DNA of 64,000 bases from Polytrichum commune (Eukaryota > Streptophyta > Polytrichopsida > Polytrichales > Polytrichaceae), in the NCBI GenBank assembly GCA_950295325.1, contig OX485809.1:26364144-26428143 (forward strand), given 5' to 3'. The translations under genes were made by a program, and so were the position numbers. Every line of letters begins with the position of its first letter. Positions within the stretch are counted from its first letter, which is position 1. A model generated the notes under the pieces. That model saw only the letters and a list, made by a program, of their open reading frames with translations, was not told the DNA's origin and did not search any database. Below are positions 12,805-22,906 of the stretch, one piece after another.

Positions 12805-13658
12805 CAAAACAAGCCAATATAGTCATACACAACCATGAGTAGGCAATTGACGATATGCAAAAACTTCAATGCACTTTAGGTGTTCAAAATTTCAACTTTC
12901 CCATGTTCAACATGAGATTTAGGATGACATCTGAACATTCTAAACATACACTGTTTTGGCAAGGGTGTTGGCGCACAAGTCTACAGTCTATACCTCTACA
13001 TGTTGTATATGAGGCATGCACTAATTCATGTGCACCATCTTAGTGCCAAGATCCATCATAACCTCCCTCCTAGAATAGATCAAGTTCTAAGGTTTTAGTC
13101 ATGTGGATTTGTGACACAAAAGCTTATGGAAATGGAATGCAAAACATAACATATTCATATGCGTTGTTGTATGTTGTTGAAGGTCGGCCACACGATGTGG
13201 ACATGTGTACTTTCAACACATGCCGTAGAGGGTGCAATCCTCAACCACTCTAGTGAGATTGTGAATGAGAACCCATCAACACCCCTTCAAGCCCGATGTC
13301 GGAGCCGGTGAGACCTGAGAACACAAATTCCACACCACAAAGGAATCAAAATGTAGTTGGCATAGAAGCCATCCCAAACCTACGTTGTGTTGTGCAACCT
13401 ATGTTGGCATACCAAAACCACCACCATCATGACCACATTGATTTGAGCTATCAAAATCGTTGCACGACACATAAACACCATTGTGCATCGAGCCGCATTT
13501 TATTTTTATATTTTATCATACTTGTTGACAAAGTATATTCGAGCTTTGAGCTTGTGATCGGGCATGAAAACAACACAACAACTATAAGGGAACATTGGAG
13601 TGGCGTACATGGAGAGCTGTACGTAAATGTTACCTGCAGATTTGGTTGTGGAAGAAGT

Positions 13659-14033
13659 TTATAAACACACCGCCAGGTTGAGGCTGAGAAGTCCAATGAT
13701 TGTGCCCACTATCCCTGGGTAAATGCACGCAGTCACTTTCACCTGGAGGTCCACAATTATGTCGAGTATTGCAGAGAGTTCCACTCCAGTCACGTAAGAT
13801 GGGCAACCGCAACTGCTTGTGACCATCTGCCCGAGTATGTTCTCCGCTTCAACCGTGAGTGTTGCGTTGACGACGACGTCCACGGTCGCATTCACGTCTA
13901 TCACAATGCCGTTCACTGTGATAGGCTTGCAATAGTTGTTCTTGCAAGAAACAGTGTGATTGCCTGCCTGAACAGCCATGGCCATGGCTGCCATGAACGC
14001 GAACATGAGAGCAATCTTGGCACCGGAAGCCAT
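13659..14033 (-). CDS. Small secreted cysteine-containing protein, copy A (124 aa)
   Basis: The function is not recognised. A clear signal peptide, MASGAKIALMFAFMAAMAMA then VQA, ends near residue 23. The mature protein of about 100 aa begins GNHTVSCKNNYCKPITVNG, has alternating hydrophobic beta-like runs (VDVVVNATLTVEA), a CGCP motif and a C-terminal VCL-stop. Six cysteines suggest a disulfide-bonded extracellular protein. N-glycosylation sequons (NHT, NAT) are present. I chose the ATG at 14033 because it starts the signal peptide; an in-frame ATG at 14105 lies only about 30 bp from the TATA box and is probably upstream of transcription. Paralogues are at 37205-37576, 49663-50037 and 21921-22906 (broken). 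The last 42 residues are unlike those of copy B although the rest is identical. Confidence 0.7.
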   Translation of the reverse strand: MASGAKIALMFAFMAAMAMAVQAGNHTVSCKNNYCKPITVNGIVIDVNATVDVVVNATLTVEAENILGQMVTSSCGCPSYVTGVELSAILDIIVDLQVKVTACIYPGIVGTIIGLLSLNLAVCL

Positions 14034-14133
14034 TGGAAGAAGGGAGTGTTGGACGTACGAGGCGGCTATGGTGGCGAGTTTGAGAGCTCGGACAACTGAT
14101 TGCAATGGATGATGAACTCTGAGAGCACAACAT

Positions 14134-14141
14134 CTTATATA
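14134..14141 (-). promoter_or_regulatory. TATA box of secreted-protein copy A
   Basis: TATATAAG on the minus strand lies about 100 bp upstream of the chosen ATG (14033). It is conserved at the same place in copies B and C, and in degraded form in the D flank. Confidence 0.6.
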
Positions 14142-14593
14142 CGCTCATTCTAGGTGGATCCCTCCACGTAACTTTAATCCACCTCAACAAATCAAATCAT
14201 GTCAACATGCCTGCACATCCGCTACACGCGGCCTCCGGCTTTACCATCATGGTGTGCGGACGTAGACGATAACTGAAGGATGTGTCGCAATGCTTCTTTA
14301 CTTAATTGCGATATCCCAACCCCACCAGATCTTTTGCATGGCAAGAGTAGCAACACTACCCTGCAGTTCAGCAAGTTCTCACTTGGCGTGTGGGCTTGTT
14401 GTGGCCAACTCCAGCTCCATCAAAAGGCTTTGGTAGTTGAATTTTGCAACATGATTATTCATCCAGAGTGCTCGGAAACCACGGGAATGGTCATTTACTA
14501 CAAGCTCTTTGAGCACGTAAGGGTTTGACAACTGACAGTATTCACTTTACAAAGGCATACGTGATGGAAAATGTGTCGTAACTCAAAACGCTG

Positions 14594-17246
14594 TCCATGG
14601 CCAAGTCAACAAACTTTTGTCATTATGAGCAGCAGTGAATGCAAGCCGATACCCTCCCGTTGGTATAGGGGGAGCGGCAATGCCTATTGTTTCAGCTGCT
14701 ATGTATGGCGTCCATTCATCATACTTGAGCTGCTGCGAAGATGATCTCCTCATCATGTGCCAGGTGCAAATTAGCTGCACCCATTTCTCTGTACCCACCC
14801 TGCTATCAGTTCACAACAACTCGAATTTCAGGTTCATTTTGTCGCCGCAAAAATTTGAAAGTGATTAGGCCCACATTAGGAACTCATTGCATAAGTATCT
14901 TGAATCCTCTAGACACACAACTATCCACAGCAGGAGCTGAATGGCTTGTGTGATATGAATTCATTGATTTGTGCAACTGGGCGAGTGATATAAAGCGGTT
15001 GGGTTTCTTCCAGCACTGCAATTTTTTTCACTTTTTGCACCTATTAGTGTGATATACCATTTTGAGTTACATGTTGCTATAACTTTTTACCAAAGATATC
15101 AATTATTAACTTAGATAATATAATTAGATAGTACACACATTAAGGAACATAACTTGGCAAAAAAAATGACGTTCTTAATAAAATGCTAGAGCAAAGTTCA
15201 ACTCCAAATGTTAAACCACTGTCGCGGACCTCTTCAAGTGATCCTAATGTGGGTGAGGGCCTTGGGAGTTGAGAATGCCTCCCACCCACACAAACTAGGA
15301 GTCACGAGGATAAGGCCATGAGCATTGAATAATTTATAGCGTTTGGATTTAAGAATGCGGAAGAATTCCCCAATGGGAGGTGTGAGCTAATAGATATGGC
15401 AATTTGAGTGGGGCGTTGGGTAGGGACAACGCCCTAGGACAAAATTGACTTGGAAGTGGCACTCGAGACTGCTAATGTTAGAACAACCATAACTTCCTCA
15501 ATACTTGCCTTAATGGAGCAAGTGAAGACTCTATCGGCATCTACGCAAAGTTTACATTAAGTCCCTCCCCCCAACTTCTCGGAGGAGGAATGTTCAGGCA
15601 GGGGCAGCCGCACGTCCAAAAAATCAAGATTTTCTAAACCTGACCAAAAATTGTTGCATGCCCGCCCGACTTTGAAATAACCATTGCCCTTGCATTCTTG
15701 AAGGCCACTTATCCACAAATACCATATTGAGTGCACTTCATTTTCAAGAACCCAAATCCAATATATATGTTCACTTTCATTGAGTAAAGGAAGCAATTGA
15801 CTGGGGTTTCATTTTCAAAGTGAAATCGCCAATAAAACAAGTAATTAACTTGGAACCAAGAAATATTACGAAATCCTCATTAGCACTGAGGTTGTAATTT
15901 TTGTAACTTACGATTGAAAGGGTCATTATCATTCTAAAATGGAACTTAAATTAGTGATTTATTTTAAATATTTTTACTACTATAGTCTAGTTAATACCTT
16001 CTACTATCACAAAGTTTTCATTCGCATTAAAACTTAATGAAGTGTGATTGAATGTAAATAAGCCTAATTAATTTTGATTAATTCTAATTAAGCCCAATGA
16101 AATTAAAAAACATGCTTACCAAATTAATTAAGCTTGATTAATTATAAAATGTATTTATTGGAATTAATCCCAATTCACTAGGATTAATTTTTTTGAAGTC
16201 AGGCGGGCAACATTTTTTAGTGGGGTCCAAAAAATTTTGATTTTTTAGACGAGTGGCTGCCCTTGCCTGAATATTCCTCCCCCGAAAAGTTCGTAGGGGG
16301 CAAACTTAACGTCCTCCACAGTGGGGTAGGGGCCCTGGCCAAAGTCCTAGAGACTTATATGGGTGAGGCAGTGTTGTCGACCGACCCCACTTGAGGCGGA
16401 ACGGCACAACTTGCATTGGCGTTGGTCCAACATGGGGGCATGGTTGCCAAGTATGCTTCAGGTTGTAATGAATGCATGTGTAGGAGGGTTGCCCATGTTG
16501 GCATGCCGTTGGATGTAGTGGGCACCCATTACAAACCTCGATGTTGCCATGGTTCGGTAGGTTGGACGCCTACTACAACATGTGGCAAGGCTACTCCCAT
16601 CCATTACCTAGATCATAATATTATACTCCACTGTGCATCTGGTAGAAGCCTTGTTGATGAGGAAAAACTTGCTAACCATCACGGCACTGATTTGGACACG
16701 TTGAATTATAATATTTAGATGGAGTCGCAAGAAGCTGCCAAAAACCTAGCTGAAATAGCTGCTGTAAAAGGCGTCCATTGTGTCCAAATGGGACCTCTCG
16801 ATCTGAGCTCTGATATGGGGTTGTTACGAGTGCCTAATGATGAGAGACCCACAGAAATGCTCATGTATGCTCCTTCAGACATTCCCTCTTCGGAGTCATT
16901 ACCTTCCTCTCTAACTGCGCATGTGACTAATAAGTTGGCGCAGGTTGCTGTTGAAGAGACATGGAACTTTCATGGTTACGGGTGTCGATGATTACAAAGA
17001 TTTGTTTGTCAAGGATTGTCTTTCAACCCAAGGCTGAGAAGGGAATGAAACATTTTGTCATCTTTCCAGAAATGCTGAAAGTGTGCTGATGGGAACACGA
17101 GTTTTATTGGGTGGTTTTGCCACAGTTAGCGATTCACCCTCAAGACTGCTGTAGTTAGGATGTCATATGGTTTCAGGTGCTACGGATGTTGTTCTCTTGA
17201 GAGATGCTGTCCTGTCTGACATTCGGAAGGCTAGAGACACAATTGA
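14594..17246 (+). pseudogene. HpcH/HpaI aldolase pseudogene, copy A
   Basis: This is a truncated inverted copy of the aldolase gene at 59474-63253. It keeps the 3' end of exon 2 (to 14763; SRYPPVGIGGAAMPIV...), exon 3 (16719-16864; MESQEAAKNLAEIAAV..., MGPLDLSSDMG) and exon 4 (17070-17246). Exon 1 and the first part of exon 2 are missing, so the Asp, His and Arg of the N-terminal half of the active site are gone. An in-frame TAG at 17152-17154 replaces a Glu codon, and a small indel near 17235 shifts the end. The donor of exon 3 changed from AG|GT to AT|GT. Intron 2 has grown to about 1.95 kb through the insertion that holds the TTAA element at 15561-16306. Confidence 0.85.
15561..16306. mobile_element. 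TTAA-flanked inverted-repeat element with long TIRs, 746 bp
   Basis: The left end (GTCCCTCCCCCC...) and the reverse complement of the right end (GTTTGCCCCCTACG...) stay similar for about 100 bp, sharing GGAGGAAT, TTCAGGCA, GGGCAGCC and AAAAAATCAA words. TTAA lies on both sides (15557-15560 and 16307-16310), fitting the target duplication of piggyBac-type elements; a 3-bp TAA is an alternative reading. The interior is AT-rich and non-coding. It sits inside a larger insertion (about 15223-16376) that the functional aldolase intron lacks. Confidence 0.55.
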
Positions 17247-18038
17247 CTTATCTGCCTCCGAAGGATACCATTTGGATATGTGTACACTTTGGACTTCGTA
17301 CATATGGAGTTGGATCGGCTTGTGAGCATGGTGCATATTCATAATTTTGCTGACTTGTATTTGAAATAGAAGTTGCCCACTTTCCACTGAGGGTATCTGG
17401 CTTCACATAAGTAAGCCCATACAGGTGCCACCGGTTGTTTGTAAGAAGTTTCAGCACTGATCTGTGCACAACACGACACTGAATGAAATATTGTAGTCAT
17501 CGTGCGTCTTGTCAGATTAGATCTTGGTAATCACCTATGCCCAGCAGTTCAGAAAAGTGGGCCAAGGCTCCTAGAAATGGGAATGCTCAAAGCAAAACAA
17601 GTAATACACTTTTGATCCAGATCATTAAAAGGATAATATCCAGTCAAATCCTTACTGATCAAGCGACTTCGTTCGACGAAAAGTGAGTGAAGAATATTTC
17701 CAGTTTACATTTAGAAATGAGAAACCCATACCGGTCTAAAATGGTTTCACCGGATTCATACTGGACGTGGGATTCATGTCCCACAACACACGTGTGATCA
17801 AATGGTAACTTTTTTCACGCTGTAAGATTTACAGAACCATTTACAATTGTTACAGAAGGTTATTTCATCCACAAGACCACATTTACGTCACAGTCCTACA
17901 CAACATGCAGTACAAATCTCAACATACAAGGACCTCGACATGAATACACCCTTCTATTGAGACAAGTCTGCAAAACTGTTCGATGGACAACCTATCAATT
18001 TTTAAATGCAGTGGAGTCTGCATCAATTGCATGCACTG

Positions 18039-18553
18039 TCATACTCCACTAAGGCTCTCACTATTTACTGCCTTGATGACTGCTTGGATGTGGTCAAAAT
18101 CTTTGCGAATCCCGTCTGGACCTGCAATGCCACTGGAGACATCAACCGCCACGGGTCTCACCAGGGAAACGGCCTTTCCTACATTGTCTGGGGTGAGGCC
18201 CCCTACTAGAAGCCAACCTCTCTTGCTCCTCATAGTTGGTGCCCGGAAATTGTCCCACTCGAACTTCTCACCACTGCACATTGTGCAACCAACATAAGCA
18301 GGCTTCTCAATCTCAAACAACTGCTTCACCACTATGACTTCAGAGGCTAGAGATTTGCAAAAGAATCAATCCAACAACTCAACTTCTTAAGTTCCCACCT
18401 TCCTCCTTGTAAGCCGTCGACCACAAGAGGGCTTTCCTCATGAGGGAAAGGTGTCTGAATAACTCCGTTCTTGTTGGCGTGCAACACATATATGACCTTC
18501 AACAAGTTGGGTAGCCCTTGGCGCAAGGCATCTCTCGCACCATCACCGTGCAA
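18039..18553 (-). pseudogene. Phosphoribosylanthranilate isomerase pseudogene, copy A (exons 2-3)
   Basis: This is an inverted partial copy of the TrpF gene at 56130-58721. Exon 2 (18553-18399) and exon 3 (18273-18039) are open and keep intact splice sites. Exon 2 has lost four codons (DWVL) before the catalytic Asp (SPLV|VDGLQGG). Exon 3 differs from the functional gene at 7 of 78 residues and still carries RSKRGWLL and VDVSSGIAGPDGIRKD. Exon 1, with the targeting peptide and the catalytic Cys, is absent, because the copy ends inside intron 1 near 20037. The intron remnant 18554-20037 keeps the intronic tandem repeats. Confidence 0.85.
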
Positions 18554-19061
18554 CTGCATGCATACACATGACCTGACATTACACACCAGGCACGTAACCC
18601 AGTTTCTATGGTACTTCTTTTAAATATGCCATCACACATTTGAACCTCCTAACACTCGATAGAGTATTACCTCCCATGGGACCCCTAAAGCCCTCAAGAG
18701 CTGACCAACAATAATCGTCGAGGTTTCGTGTACTTCAATTTACCTTGAACGTAATAAATGTGCATTCTGGTTTATTAGAGTAATACCTCCCATGGAACCC
18801 TTGAGTGTTGACCAGCAATGGTCGTTGGGGTTTTGATGACTTTGTGTGGTTCATTTCACCTGACATGCAAGAAATGGGCATTCATGTTTATTAGAGTTGT
18901 CTCCCCAGCCAGATAAACCCAGGGACATCAGTGGCAGCATAGACAGAAGTATGTGGAACAACTGCTTCATTTGACCAAATCATTTAGCATCATATTCTTC
19001 AGCAAGGTATGAAACCCTTCAATGTTATCAGGGAGGATATGGCCACCCAGGAAACTCTTAA

Positions 19062-19651
19062 CCCCTAAAGGACCGTAAGGCCCCAGGGGGCTTTTGATTG
19101 TAGAAAAGTGCAAATTGGATGAGATTGTTCCAAAGAAGCCCAAATTTGCGGGGAGAGGACCCTGGCTGTTTTTGCGAGATGGATCCAATGGTCTTTTCCG
19201 ATCAAAAAATGATGAAGGATTGGATTTTTGGCGAATTCTTTGAGTTTTCAGTTTTTGGGCCCAATCTCATTGCTTGGAGACTTCAGAGTCCCATATCTTT
19301 TTTTCCACACCTCAAAATTTGACGAAAAAAATTCCACATGAGGTTCATAATGTTCTTTACATGTGGTAAAAATTTCAGATGTTTTGGAGCACTCCTAAGC
19401 AAATTGATTCCAGCATAAGTACGAAGTACCCCCTGCCCAAACAATTTCCATCAATCTTCTCAACGGTGGCAATTTCCCAGAAATTGTGCGATCTTGTTGA
19501 TCTTTTTTTCATAAACAAGCTATGTAAGTCTTCTTTAGTTTCAACGGTGCCGATCGTGAAAATTACCCCACACTAATAAGAAATTGAGCTTGCTACAAGA
19601 GCTAATCAAGAAAACATGACCTAACCTAAAACACCCCCGGTCCTTTAGGGG
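19062..19651. mobile_element. piggyBac-like MITE, 590 bp, TTAA target
   Basis: Perfect 14-bp terminal inverted repeats CCCCTAAAGGACCG lie at both ends, flanked by TTAA (19058-19061 and 19652-19655). The functional TrpF intron 1 gives the empty site: near 57660-57675 the same sequence runs through (minus strand 'ctcTTAGccccctaaaggg') with no insert. TTAA duplication with a CCC-starting terminus is the piggyBac signature. The interior shows no protein-like frame. Confidence 0.75.
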
Positions 19652-20431
19652 TTAACCTCCTAAAGGGAAGACCGGCAATGGTTATGATGTTTTGGTGACT
19701 TTCTACAATTTATTTTCCGTTGGAATCGTACAAAACTTGCATTCCAATTTGGACCATTCATATATCCTCATGCACATCACTGGAAGCATGGACAAAAACA
19801 TGTAAAGTGATTACTTCCATTAAATTGACCAGGATCTTCATGAACATATTATTTGGTAGGGGATGACCTCTCATGTAAGTCATAAACCCTTAAACCCTAA
19901 ATTGGTCACCAACAATGGTTATGATGTTTATGGACATAGCACTTTCCCTTGAAAACGTAAGAAATTTGCATATCCAATTTGGGTCAGTCATACATCACTA
20001 GGCACATCACTGGAAGGATGGAAGAAACCACAGTTGAATCTTGAACAACTCAACTGAATGAGAAATCCTTAAACTTGGCCATGCCAAGGCAACACTAGGG
20101 TTGGTGACATCTACAATTACAAAGTCCAAACAATGAAGAAATCAAAGGGTTGTTGTCATGAGAGCCATACCAATGTATGTTGGCATGACATTACTTCCAT
20201 CGCCACACAAGTCATATTGAGTATCATTCTTGCTAGGGGCATTTGTCGACAATCCAATGTTAAGTTTTGAGGTTGTGATTGGGCATCAAGGAAAGACAAT
20301 CTAGTGTAAAACTAGAGGAGTCTAACCCATATTACATGCATGTAATGACTGGCCTCTCCAAAATGACCTCGAAGGGTAGGCCTCTATCATTCGCTTAACT
20401 TTGACAATTTGTACCCACACATCTGGTCTTA

Positions 20432-21215
20432 GGGGGCATTCATGGTTGGGGTACTACTTTTGGGTGTCTAACGGTTAAAGAACTAAATTGGATAATTGTA
20501 CATAGTTGGTGTGCTTAGATTTGTATTGTGGAGCATATTTTGGATTATACCAACATTTAATATTCCATATTGAGTATACTGACAAAGTTAATTTACAAGG
20601 AGTAGGGTAATCTAAGATATCATTTTGATTCCTCAAGGGACATTCATGGGTGTTGTCAAAATTGTTGACCTTAGCATCAAGGAATGAAAAGTACAACAAA
20701 AATTAATTGAAATGATCCCGATTTTTTTCCTCACAATTATCGTTCAAATGTATACCAATAGAACTAAAAATGTATTGCATACCAATTGTATTGCTTTACA
20801 TATGACACCAAACATGGCCAATAGTGCACATGGCTACATGAAAAAGGAACGTTTAGTATTAGAATTAGACATAAAAAATATATATGTATGGACACATGAC
20901 ACTTATACCAAGGTACTAGGATGGAAAACAAGAAATAATTCGCCTCCGATGTATAGTTCAAAAATGAAATTGCTATTGATGTGGCCCAAACAAGTCATAT
21001 GACCTCTTTGCAAGTCCTATGACCTATCTACTCATTTCATAAAGGATGTAACTATTATTGGTGATTATTTAATATTAAATAATATATTTCTTGATAACTT
21101 ATTATTTAAATTTATTGATCAAATAATATAAATCATAATAAACGTTGAGATCCAATGCAACATAGTGCTTAGTTCCTTTGTCCCAAAAGTAGTACTGCAA
21201 TCGTGAATGGCCCCC
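20432..21215. mobile_element. PIF/Harbinger-like non-autonomous element, 784 bp, TTA target
   Basis: Termini GGGGGCATTCATGGTTGGGG and, reverse-complemented from the right, GGGGGCCATTCACGATTGCA continue into a shared GTACTACTTTTGGG, giving TIRs of about 34 bp. TTA occurs on both sides (20429-20431 and 21216-21218). The paralogous block has the unoccupied sequence gtcTTAaccaaatgc near 10815-10825, which proves insertion. A GGGACATTCATGG word near 20638 repeats the terminus internally. AT-rich interior; no transposase. Confidence 0.8.
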
Positions 21216-21920
21216 TTAAACAAATGCTAAATCCAATAACATGGATGGCTATGTTCTATAGGTGACTTGTACCTCAAAAAATTCTAGCCGCCCTAGTATT
21301 TCCATGTGGAATGTATTAGGCAATATGGTGGCCCATAATGTGATAATTGTTTACTTCGGGTTATTTATTTATTTGTTTTAAAATTAAAATTAAAATTAAA
21401 ATATTTTTATAATAATATTTTTTCAAAAGCCTTAAACTTGACATTGTTGGAGAAAATCCCTTTGTTTTAAGGCATCTACCTTAGATGCAAACTTGTAGAT
21501 CCTAATGGTAGACGTGCCCCACATAATAGAACATAAATCCATAATGTTTTGGGGTGACAATATTCATTGAATTAAGGAAAATACAATACCCTTGTCCCCT
21601 TGACCAAGAATGTGTGGCCATGGGACATGTTGGCTAGAGGCCATTTGTGACTAGGAGGCTGAAACCCAATTGGTGTGCACTTAAGAAAACATGGAGGCTT
21701 GAAAACTTGTCCAAATTCTATTTTCTTTTGCTGCACTTTCCAACTATTATAGCACCTAACATACTACTTTTGTTTTAAACTATTGTTGATTAGTTTACCT
21801 ACGAAAACCATAAAAAAAAACATGTGCACTTTGGTTGATTAGGGCCTCGTAGGCATGTAGGAACTAATTGAAGAGTTATACAAAAGGAGTCCCGATCGAT
21901 GATTTGTTGCTTGAAGAAGT

Positions 21921-22906
21921 TTATAAACACATCACAAGGACAACTTGGACAATCCGAGGATTATGTTCACCAACAATGCCAACATGCTCATGAGCACCTT
22001 CTAGCATAATCACAATCACATTATTGAATGCCACCATAGCCACATTCAATGACTTCAGTAATCTCCCGCTTAAGTATGCGCTTTGAACTGGAGCCGTTGG
22101 TGCGCAGTTAGTTGGTAGGTGTGTACTTTGCTCATATCGCTTTCTAGACCCTCTTATTCAATGAATTGCAACGGAGAACGAATGAAACATGAGGCAACCC
22201 CCTTGATCAAAGCCCAACAATGTGAAATCAATGCAAAGTTCAGCAAGCCGAATACGCCGAGCAAGCCGGCAATGTTCGATGACACAAACAACGAAGAATA
22301 TTGTGTTGTTATGTTGGAGGACGTTGATGAAGTTCTAGAAACGATGCGGATCAAAGAAAAACCACCTATCCATGACGGCATCCAGCTTATCGAGACATTT
22401 GCTGAATCTGGAAGTGCTACCGACTTCAAAGGCTTTGAAGCTCTACACAACACTGTCCTCGACATTGACGACCAATTGCTTTGCTGTGATGTTCAAATGG
22501 AGGCTCAATAAATGTATGATGAACTGTGACGATCGTTTGATACATTGCAACAAAACGTTAAGAAACTGACATTGAATGTCAAGCGTAAAAAATTCATGCA
22601 TTTGCAGCAAATGACTTTGCGCGCATGATATGTTCAAACAATAAAGTATGAACCTTGATTTTTGTCAAAAATAATTGCGCACTTAACTAGGATGCGTACT
22701 TAAACGGGTGTATACTTAAGCAGGAGATTACTGTAGTTGTATGTGCCTTTGACCACCTCCCCCACTTTGTTCTTGACTTCAAATGTAAGTGTTTGGAGAA
22801 CATTGTCGATGTTCTTGCAAGACACATAGCGACAACTCACTTGGGTGGCCATGCCCATGGCTACACGAAGCATGAACATGAAAGTGGGCTTAACACTGAA
22901 AGCCAT
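21921..22906 (-). pseudogene. Secreted-protein family copy D, split by a transposon
   Basis: On the minus strand the frame starts at 22906 (MAFSVKPTFMFMLRVAMGMA...) and keeps the family VSCKN, FEVKNKVGEVVKGT and beta-like pattern. It is then interrupted after codon TAC-AAC by the 678-bp element 22056-22733. The remaining 3' part (22055-21921) continues SLNVAMVAFNNVIVIM... and ends VMCL-stop, matching the AVCL/GVCL ends of copies A-C. The copy is strongly diverged and its CGC motif is not evident. Confidence 0.8.
22056..22733. mobile_element. pogo/Tigger-like element, 678 bp, with transposase remnant ORF
   Basis: The left end CAGTAATCTCCCGCTTAAGT and the reverse-complemented right end CAGTAATCTCCTGCTTAAGT form TIRs of about 23 bp with few mismatches. 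The CAG start and the TA on the right flank fit Tc1-mariner/pogo elements; the left flank is TT, presumably mutated. An open frame at 22119-22511 (130 aa, acidic, VVMLEDVDEVLETMRIKEK) may be the C-terminal tail of a Tigger-type transposase with the DDE core deleted. The insertion splits the secreted-protein copy D. Confidence 0.65.

Larger units (their letters stand above)
12805..14505. repeat. Secreted-protein repeat unit, copy A
   Basis: This unit of about 1.7 kb carries the gene at 13659-14033 plus long flanks. It is repeated at about 36345-38048 (B) and 48830-50505 (C). The left flank (12805-13660), 3' of the minus-strand gene, is diverged by several percent between all three copies. The promoter side of A and B is identical. 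C ends where A and B continue into the aldolase pseudogene region. Confidence 0.75.
13789..18506. repeat. 4.7-kb tract matching 37332-42049 without visible difference
   Basis: With a constant offset of 23,543 and no gaps, I saw no differences in any stretch compared, including all overlapping translations and AT-rich non-coding sequence. To the left, homology continues to about 12805 but is clearly diverged. To the right it continues about 110 bp (to 18620/42157) with six substitutions. The abrupt change in divergence at both ends is what gene conversion, or a very recent recombination, between two older copies leaves. Confidence 0.8.

Noticed and set aside
14034..14105. Upstream in-frame ATG giving a 148-aa secreted protein (copy A, and equivalents in B and C)
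   Set aside because: It lies about 30 bp from the TATA box, at or before the expected transcription start, and would bury the signal peptide behind 24 residues.
14583..14798. Minus-strand 71-aa frame repeated identically at 38126-38341
   Set aside because: It is antisense to the aldolase pseudogene exon 2; identity only reflects the conversion tract.
13789..18506. Reading the A/B identity as simple recent tandem or segmental duplication
   Set aside because: Homologous sequence on both sides is clearly diverged, so the duplication is older and only the inside was homogenised; misassembly remains a possibility that only reads can exclude.
19119..19322. 67-codon frame inside the 590-bp TTAA element
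   Set aside because: Short, without transposase motifs, and inside a non-autonomous element.
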